Shown piece by piece: positions 58,896 through 64,000 of a stretch of DNA of 64,000 bases. Both the position numbers and the translations under genes were made by a program. The first letter of the stretch is position 1, and the number at the start of each line of letters is the position of its first letter. The notes beneath the pieces were generated by a model. It was not told where the DNA came from, searched no databases, and saw only the letters and a program-made list of their open reading frames with translations. Where the stretch lies: assembly GCA_950097015.1 (NCBI GenBank), contig CATNEN010000005.1:1-64000 (forward strand). Reading direction: 5' to 3'. Source of the DNA: Macrostomum hystrix. Taxonomy: Eukaryota; Platyhelminthes; Macrostomidae.

Positions 58896-59081
58896 TTAAA
58901 GTTGTGAAAGTATTCATAAAAATTAGCGATCGCAGCTTTTTTTAATTAAAGAGATTAATATTGGAAAATGACGAAATATTGTCGCTTCGAAACAGCAAAG
59001 CAACTAACAGTCTTTATGTTTATGAAAAATAACTCAAATTAAGAACAATCCGGACTCCGTAAGACTTAATTCCTGACAAAT

Positions 59082-59259
59082 TCAACGCAGGTAGAGTGGC
59101 TCGTTTCTGTCCAATGTCTCAGCTCGTCTGAACACTGGCTGCTGCTCATAGCCCGCTCCCCCAGCCGAAGTAAAGTCTTCTAATAACTCTTTGAGGGCCA
59201 GAAAAGTTGGTCTTTGTTTTGGCGTCCTGTTCCAGCACATCAGCATGCACTCGTAGATT
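59082..59259 (-). CDS. SFK-2 exon 4 (kinase C-lobe end and tail)
   Basis: 178 nt. Acceptor ACACTGCAG. IYECMLMCWNRTPKQRPTF (the CW...RP motif of tyrosine kinases), LKELLEDFTSAG, GYEQQPV and the end NEPLYLR, stop at 59082-59084. Confidence 0.93.
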
Positions 59260-62200
59260 CTGCAGTGTGTCAAGAGTTCCTTCGATTTCTACTTACAGTA
59301 GAGTAGTTTGCACGTGTCCCTCATTATTAAAATGTATTGAAAAATATACAGTTTCCACATCCCAACATAAGCTCCAACGAACGGCGAGGCCACAATGGTA
59401 TTGGGGCGCAGCCGCGGAGAGAGCTTGGAGGGCCAGTCGTGAAATTTATGCCATTGAGAGTGCACATGGTCTGACGATGGAAAGTCAGGGCTCAGGTGAA
59501 ATGAGTAGAGTTTTCGTCACTCACCTGTCGGCCAAATTCTGGTTGATTCCGAACTCTGTCAGATTATTTGGCATCCTAAGCCCTTTGAGCAGTTTGGCCT
59601 CCACTTCAGAGTTGCGCCAACTCTTGTAGGGCTTGTCGCCGCGAGTGAACACTTCGTAGATGACCACACCGAACGACCAGACGTCTGACTTGATGGTGAA
59701 AAGATTCTTGGAGAAACATTCCGGCGCGCTCCAGCGCATTGGGAAAGTACCAGACCTTCGATAGTAGCCAGATTCGACGAGTCGGGACAGGCCGAAGTCA
59801 GCCACCTTCACCATCTGTTTGCTGGCCACTAAAATATTGGCAGTTCTCAGATCGCAGTGAATATAATTTCTCTGCTCAAGGTAGCTCATACCATCTGCAA
59901 CCTGTTGCAGATAGTTAAACATGTCTTCCGGGGTCAAGCTCAGAAGTTCTCGATCCTGAACTAGATAATCTTTCAGCGAGCCAAGCGGCATGTACTCCGT
60001 CACAATGTACACTGGCTCGGTGTCTGTGCATACGCCGATTAGTTGAACAATTTTCGGATGGTGCAATCCGTGCATGATCCGCGCCTCGCTAATGAAGTCA
60101 CGGTTAACTGTCACCGATTCTCCGAGCATTCGCTTCACCGCCACCTCGAACACGGGACCGAACTTAGCGCGGTACACCTGCCCATGTGGTAAAGTACATC
60201 TCAAGGTCATCTTTCTGCGTATTCTTCCATTCTACGTACTTTCTAACATCTCTCCATCCACTGCCTCCTTCCATTCCTCTGCCTCCCATTCCTCTGCCTC
60301 CCATTCCACTGCCTCCCATTCCTCTGCCTCCCATTCCTCTGCCTCCCATTCCTCTGCCTCCCATTCCTCTGCCTCCCATTCCTCTGCCTCCCATTCCTCT
60401 GCCTCCCATTCCTCTGCCTCCCATTCCACTGCCTCCCATTCCTCTGCCTCCCATTCCTCTGCCTCCCATTCCTCTGCCTCCCATTCCACTGCCTCCCATT
60501 CCTCTGCCTCCCATTCCACTGCCTCCCATTCCTCTGCCTCCCATTCCTCTGCCTCCCATTCCTCTGCCTCCCATTCCTCTGCCTCCCATTCCTCTGCCTC
60601 CCATTCCTCTGCCTCCCATTCCTCTGCCTCCCATTCCTCTGCCTCCCATTCCTCTGCCTCCCATTCCTCTGCCTCCCATTCCTCTGCCTCCCATTCCTCT
60701 GCCTCCCATTCCTCTGCCTCCCATTCCACTGCCTCCCATTCCTCTGCCTCCCATTCCTCTGCCTCCCATTCCTCTGCCTCCCATTCCTCTGCCTCCCATT
60801 CCACTGCCTCCCATTCCACTGCCTCCCATTCCACTGCCTCCCATTCCTCTGCCTCCCATTCCTCTGCCTCCCATTCCTCTGCCTCCCATTCCTCTGCCTC
60901 CCATTCCTCTGCCTCCCATTCCTCTGCCTCCCATTCCACTGCCGCCTTCCCTTTCACCGTCTCTCTGTTGGAATCAAGCTACCATGCAAGCTCAAAATCG
61001 CTCAAACCTCTCCGAAGGAACCACTGCCGATCCTGTCCAAGAGTTCCAGTTGGTTGCGATTGATTTCGAAATCGCGAAAATTCGGAGGCGGAGTGAAAAC
61101 CCGCGGGCATGGCCGGGTGAGTAGCATATTGCGCTCTTCGTCAGGGTTCTGGTAGTGCCTCAGCAGGTCGCCCAGGTTCTGAAAGGTTCTGTTCGGGCTA
61201 ATGTAGAAGCCGATGCCGTCATCTAGTGGCATAACTCGGTAATGACGAATTATGAAGCCAGCTGTGCCGCTGGAATCCACCATGGAGCAGCGAGCGCTCA
61301 GTGTGTAGCTGGGCCGAACCAGCTCCTGCGCGTTCTCCTTCTCCTCATGCCGCTTCTGGTGCGGTCTGAGCAGGTAGGTGCCATTCTCCAGGCCCGGCAT
61401 GCGGAGTAGTCGTTCCGACTCAAGCCTGTCTATGTCGAACCAGCAGTCCAGTGAGTCAGCCTGCGATGCGAAAGGACAGAGTTTATTTTCAAAATGTCCT
61501 ATTTTAGATGTGCAGCCGACAGCACAGCCGCAGCTATTGCGCCGGACATCCGAAGGCTGCGTACGGCTGTTCAGTCCATGGACTGGGGGACGTCAAGTAC
61601 ACCCACCCTCACTTACCCCCAGCTAATTCCAGCTAATTCCAGCTAATTCCATCATTTGCTCACCAAATGATGTGCCATTGCCCGCAGCCCTCCTGCAATT
61701 ATTACTATTACACATAATAATAATTAATAATTGCAGGAGGGCTGCGGGCAATGACACATAGTTTGGTGACACTGGACCCGCAGCCAGCGAGGAGGCAATT
61801 CTGCCAATTTCGCTGACTCCTGAGCACACACGCACACAGATACCGTACGCAGGCATACGCTCACACAGGTGTGTACATCTGCCCTGACTTTCTCATCGTC
61901 AGGCAGTGTGCACTCGAACTGTGCCTTGGAGGTTGGCCCTCAAGGGCGTAAATTGCAGGACAAGCCACCAAGCCTTCTCTCCGTGGCTGCGCCCCAAATA
62001 AATGTGGCCTCGCGGTGGAATCGAACTTAAGGACCGTGGTACGAGAGGCAAACGCGTTAACCGCTCTGCCACCGACCCCTTACTATTACACATACTTTTA
62101 CTTTCATGCGTACTGACAAGGGCAGTACGTACTGTATGTACAGGTATGTACTGTACATACCTGGCTATCGTCCGTAGTCTGCAGGAACTGCTTGGGCGCA

Positions 62201-62448
62201 AATCCCAGTGTGCCAGTTTCAAAGTGTCGCACCCGCCACCACCATTCGTCCTGACGGTCGAGCACCTCCAGCATGTCGCCCTGCTTGAACGACAGGTCGC
62301 CGGCGCAATGGGCTTCAAAGTCGCAAACAGCACGCATCACAAGTCGATTAGAGTTGAGCTCCGACTCCGCCAGGTTGCTCCGAGAAGCCCACTTAGAGCC
62401 GGCATGCCGTGACTTTGGACGCCGAAGCTTGCTGAACTGTTTTCCCAT
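59082..62448 (-). CDS. Src-family tyrosine kinase SFK-2 (whole gene)
   Basis: 523 aa from four exons (62161-62448, 61008-61460, 59525-60177, 59082-59259), close to the usual Src length. MGKQFSKLRR is a myristoylation start with basic residues. SH3 spans about 38-92 (ALYDY replaced by AVCDF), SH2 about 103-205 with Arg128 in TYLLRPH, and the kinase about 240-490: GSGSFGEV, VAVK Lys262, Glu278, DFG Asp374, WSAPECF, SDVWSFG. The catalytic loop is IHCDLRTAN: the usual HRD arginine is Cys355, with Asp356 retained. The activation loop has Tyr385-Tyr386. The tail has Tyr502 (GYEQQP, resembling the Src inhibitory site) and Tyr521. The intron at GSFGE|V is shared with SFK-1, which supports tandem duplication. 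Confidence 0.93.
59378..59505 (+). mobile_element. SINE-A fragment, copy d, in SFK-2 intron 3
   Basis: GGCGAGGCCACAATGG, TGGGGCGCAGCCGCGGAGAG and TCTGACGATGGAAAGTCAGG follow family A in order, without the tRNA head, antisense to the gene. Confidence 0.6.
59525..60177 (-). CDS. SFK-2 exon 3 (most of the kinase domain)
   Basis: 653 nt. Acceptor TGGGCAG. VYRAKFGPVFEVAVKRM, EYMPLGSLKDYL, NYIHCDLRTANILVA, VADFGLSRLVESGYYRR, FPMRWSAPECF, SDVWSFGVVIYEVF. It ends NLAD plus AG at donor GTGAGT. Confidence 0.94.
60230..60945 (+). repeat. 15-bp minisatellite in SFK-2 intron 2
   Basis: About 45 units of CATTCCTCTGCCTCC (variant CATTCCACTGCCTCC). Because 15 is a multiple of 3, long frames stay open on both strands; these are artefacts. 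Confidence 0.97.
61008..61460 (-). CDS. SFK-2 exon 2 (SH2, linker, glycine loop)
   Basis: 453 nt. Acceptor CATCGCAG. SH2 from CWFDIDRLESERLLRMPG and NGTYLLRPHQ to FYISPNRTFQNLGDLLRHY, then the linker FRDFEINRNQLELLDRIG and SGSFGE. Donor GTTTGA, weak but at the same codon position as in SFK-1. Confidence 0.92.
61553..61640 (-). mobile_element. SINE-B tail fragment in SFK-2 intron 1
   Basis: GGCTGTTCAGTCCATGGACT and GGGGGACGTC match the tail of the family B SINE at 42293-42535. Three copies of AGCTAATTCC follow. Confidence 0.55.
61661..61769. repeat. 44-bp inverted repeat at the end of SINE-A copy b
   Basis: The left arm 61661-61704 (CACCAAATGATGTGCCATTG...) is the reverse complement of 61726-61769 with two or so mismatches, with about 20 bp of AT-rich spacer. 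The right arm is the 3' end of the SINE, so the left arm is an inverted duplicate of it. Confidence 0.75.
61726..62083 (-). mobile_element. tRNA-derived SINE (family A), copy b, in SFK-2 intron 1
   Basis: Close match to copy a over its whole length, including the box A-like GGCAGAGCGGTTAACGC and box B AAGTTCGATTCC on the minus strand. Confidence 0.75.
62161..62448 (-). CDS. SFK-2 exon 1 (N-terminus and SH3)
   Basis: 288 nt, 96 codons, phase 0 at its end. MGKQFSKLRRPKSR start. SH3 MRAVCDFEAHCAGDLSFK to WWWRVRHFETGTLGFAPKQF. Donor GTATGT. Confidence 0.92.
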
Positions 62449-62496
62449 TTGAGGCGCAGATTTTACTTTTAGTTGGCTTTCCCTAAGGCTAGTTCC
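62449..62496 (-). promoter_or_regulatory. SFK-2 5' leader with strong 3' splice site
   Basis: TGTGCCTCTCTAACAG in the sense direction ends at 62497, leaving a 48-nt leader. As for SERCA this may be a 5' UTR intron acceptor or a trans-splice acceptor. Confidence 0.45.
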
Positions 62497-62939
62497 CTGT
62501 TAGAGAGGCACAGAGCAAGTTTGAGAGAAAAGCTCAAACACTGCTCTGGCTTTATAATGCTTGCTGGTAAGCCCTACTATTTTTAAACCGTTGATATTTA
62601 TAAGGCTTTCACAGCCCAGGTGAAGAAGTGTATGAGACCACTTTCGAGCCATCTTTCTGCGCAAAAGAATCAAGCATGTCCTATTCTTCGCGGGCACGCA
62701 TCATATAAGAACTTTTTTCTATCTTGGCATCGCTGAGCTGCTGTGTTGCAACTTTTGTTTTAGTCCATCTAAAAAATGAGTACAATGTACTCATTTGTAC
62801 TCAGGGGCGTATACTATGTACGATCTAGTGAGCATTTATCTAAACCAATTTAATAATACTAGACAGACATAAGGATAGAGAGTGGGGGTTTAAGGGTTGA
62901 ATTTTTATCAAGGATGTCGACAAAAAAAGCTTTTAATGC

Positions 62940-63630
62940 TTTGAATGCTGAAATTCTAGCCACGACTCCTGCTGCGATTCTCGTTTCGGATCCCGCTGAA
63001 ATTTTAGCTTTGACTCCTGCTGCGATTCTGGGTTGGGATCCCGCTGAAATTTTAGCCGTGTCTCCTGCGGCGATTCTGGGTTGGGATCCCGCTGAAAGTT
63101 TAGCTACAACTCCTGCTGCGGTTCTCGTTTCGGATCCCGCTGAAATTTTAGTTTAGCTTTGACTCCAGCTGCGATTCTGGGTTGGGATCCCGCTGAAATT
63201 TTAGCCGTGTCTCCTGCGGCGATTCTGGGTTGGGATCCCGCTGAAAGTTTAGCTACAACTCCTGCTGCGGTTCTCGTTTCGGATCCCGCTGAAATTTTAG
63301 TTTAGCTTTGACTCCAGCTGCGATTCTGGGTTGGGATCCCGCTGAAATTTTAGCCGTGTCTCCTGTGGGCGATTCTGGGTTGGGATCCCGCTGAAATTTT
63401 AGCTTTGACTCCTGCTGCGATTCTCGTTTCGGATCCCGCTGAAATTATAGCTTTGACTCCTGCTGCGATTCTAGGATCCCGCTGATTTTCAAGCTACGTT
63501 TCGTGCTACGATTCTGATTAACAATGCAGCTGCGATTCCTGCTGCGATTCTAGGTTAGAATCCTGCTGCGATTCTAGATTGGAATCCTGCTGCGATTCTA
63601 GGAAACAATTACTGCAGCGATTCTAAATGT
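62940..63630 (+). repeat. 48-bp minisatellite
   Basis: Units contain GGATCCCGCTGAAATTTTAG and CTCCTGCTGCGATTCTGGGT, period 48 bp. A block of about 150 bp is duplicated (63005-63145, 63150-63300), and a shorter form (TCCTGCTGCGATTCTAG) follows to about 63630. An ATG at 62914 opens a frame of 80 codons repeating PAAIL and DPAEILA; I see no other evidence that it is translated. Confidence 0.9.
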
Positions 63631-63639
63631 AAAGCGAAG

Positions 63640-64000
63640 ATTGATAGCAAAAGCTAGCGGTGAAAAAAACTATAAAATGGTTAAAGTCTTGATTAAAAAG
63701 TTTCGTTTTTAATAGATGTTCTTAACCGCATAAAAACATCGAGATGTTTGTTTAACTAATAGTTTTTTAGGATAGCGAAGTGTTGCTATCGAGCTTTAGT
63801 TATATATATTATAATTAATGCTTCACAACGTGTTACATATTTTAAGGTTCTTAGCAGATTATATAAGGAGATAGCTACACAAAATAGGACTTGTTAAACT
63901 AAATAGCTTATTTTAGAAAACAGGAAACAATATTCTATCAATCTACTTTCAGTAGGCGGTTTGCATTTTTTCATTATTATTCCTATTCATAGCCGTTAAT
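63640..64000. other. AT-rich sequence, no gene seen
   Basis: Nothing recognised. Confidence 0.4.

Larger units (their letters stand above)
57655..59081. other. Region between SFK-2 stop and SFK-1 start
   Basis: 1.4 kb with no recognised gene. It holds a SINE-A fragment (58390-58480) and a diverged tRNA-like segment (58780-58895, minus, box B-like GAGTTCGTATCCC). It must contain the SFK-2 3' end and the SFK-1 5' region. Confidence 0.5.

Noticed and set aside
60074-61124. Long proline- or serine/histidine-rich proteins over the 15-bp array
   Set aside because: They lie in SFK-2 intron 2 and run through exon sequence on the wrong strand; pure repeat artefacts.

Overview
This window looks like nuclear DNA of an animal. 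It holds three multi-exon genes, all on the minus strand, with GT..AG introns. In order of transcription they are: a Src-family tyrosine kinase (here SFK-2, 59082-62448, 4 coding exons, 523 aa), a second Src-family kinase (SFK-1, 52149-57654, 3 coding exons, 618 aa), and a complete sarco/endoplasmic reticulum Ca2+-ATPase (SERCA, 22087-42724, 11 coding exons counting two alternative ones, about 1005 aa). The very repeat-rich introns, two tRNA-derived SINE families and short 5' leaders behind strong 3' splice sites would fit a flatworm or another lophotrochozoan. That placement is inference from general character, not from a diagnostic gene.

Layout. 1-13551: three head-to-tail copies of a non-autonomous Helitron-like element. 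Each has a 5' TC end, a 23-bp minisatellite, an 18-bp minisatellite, a 3' hairpin and a terminal CTAG. The first copy is cut by the window edge, and about 5.3 kb of sequence is repeated almost without change at a 5446-bp spacing. 13552-19590: mostly gene-free, with a dead piggyBac transposase, an unidentified GC-rich island and a minisatellite. 19604-42804: the SERCA gene. Every SERCA intron longer than about 400 bp is filled by its own minisatellite with a different unit; the short first intron holds a SINE. 42805-52080: AT-rich intergenic DNA with a 34-bp minisatellite, a short complete Helitron-like element, a 779-bp inverted-repeat transposon with an 8-bp target duplication, and two small foldback elements. 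52149-62496: the two kinases, with SINE copies, a hAT-like relic and minisatellites in the introns. 62900-63630: a 48-bp minisatellite, then AT-rich DNA to the end.

Biology. SERCA pumps cytosolic Ca2+ into the ER/SR. Here it has a pair of 134-nt tandem exons that should be mutually exclusive. They swap the luminal loop between M7 and M8 plus M8 itself, while both keep the Ca2+-site glutamate and the loop cysteine pair. A second possible switch sits at the C-terminus. The kinases are tandem paralogues sharing an intron at the glycine loop. They have lost opposite halves of the activation-loop switch: SFK-1 keeps HRD but has no activation-loop tyrosine, while SFK-2 keeps two loop tyrosines but has HCD instead of HRD. 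Both changes are read directly from the DNA. The regulatory consequences are inference.
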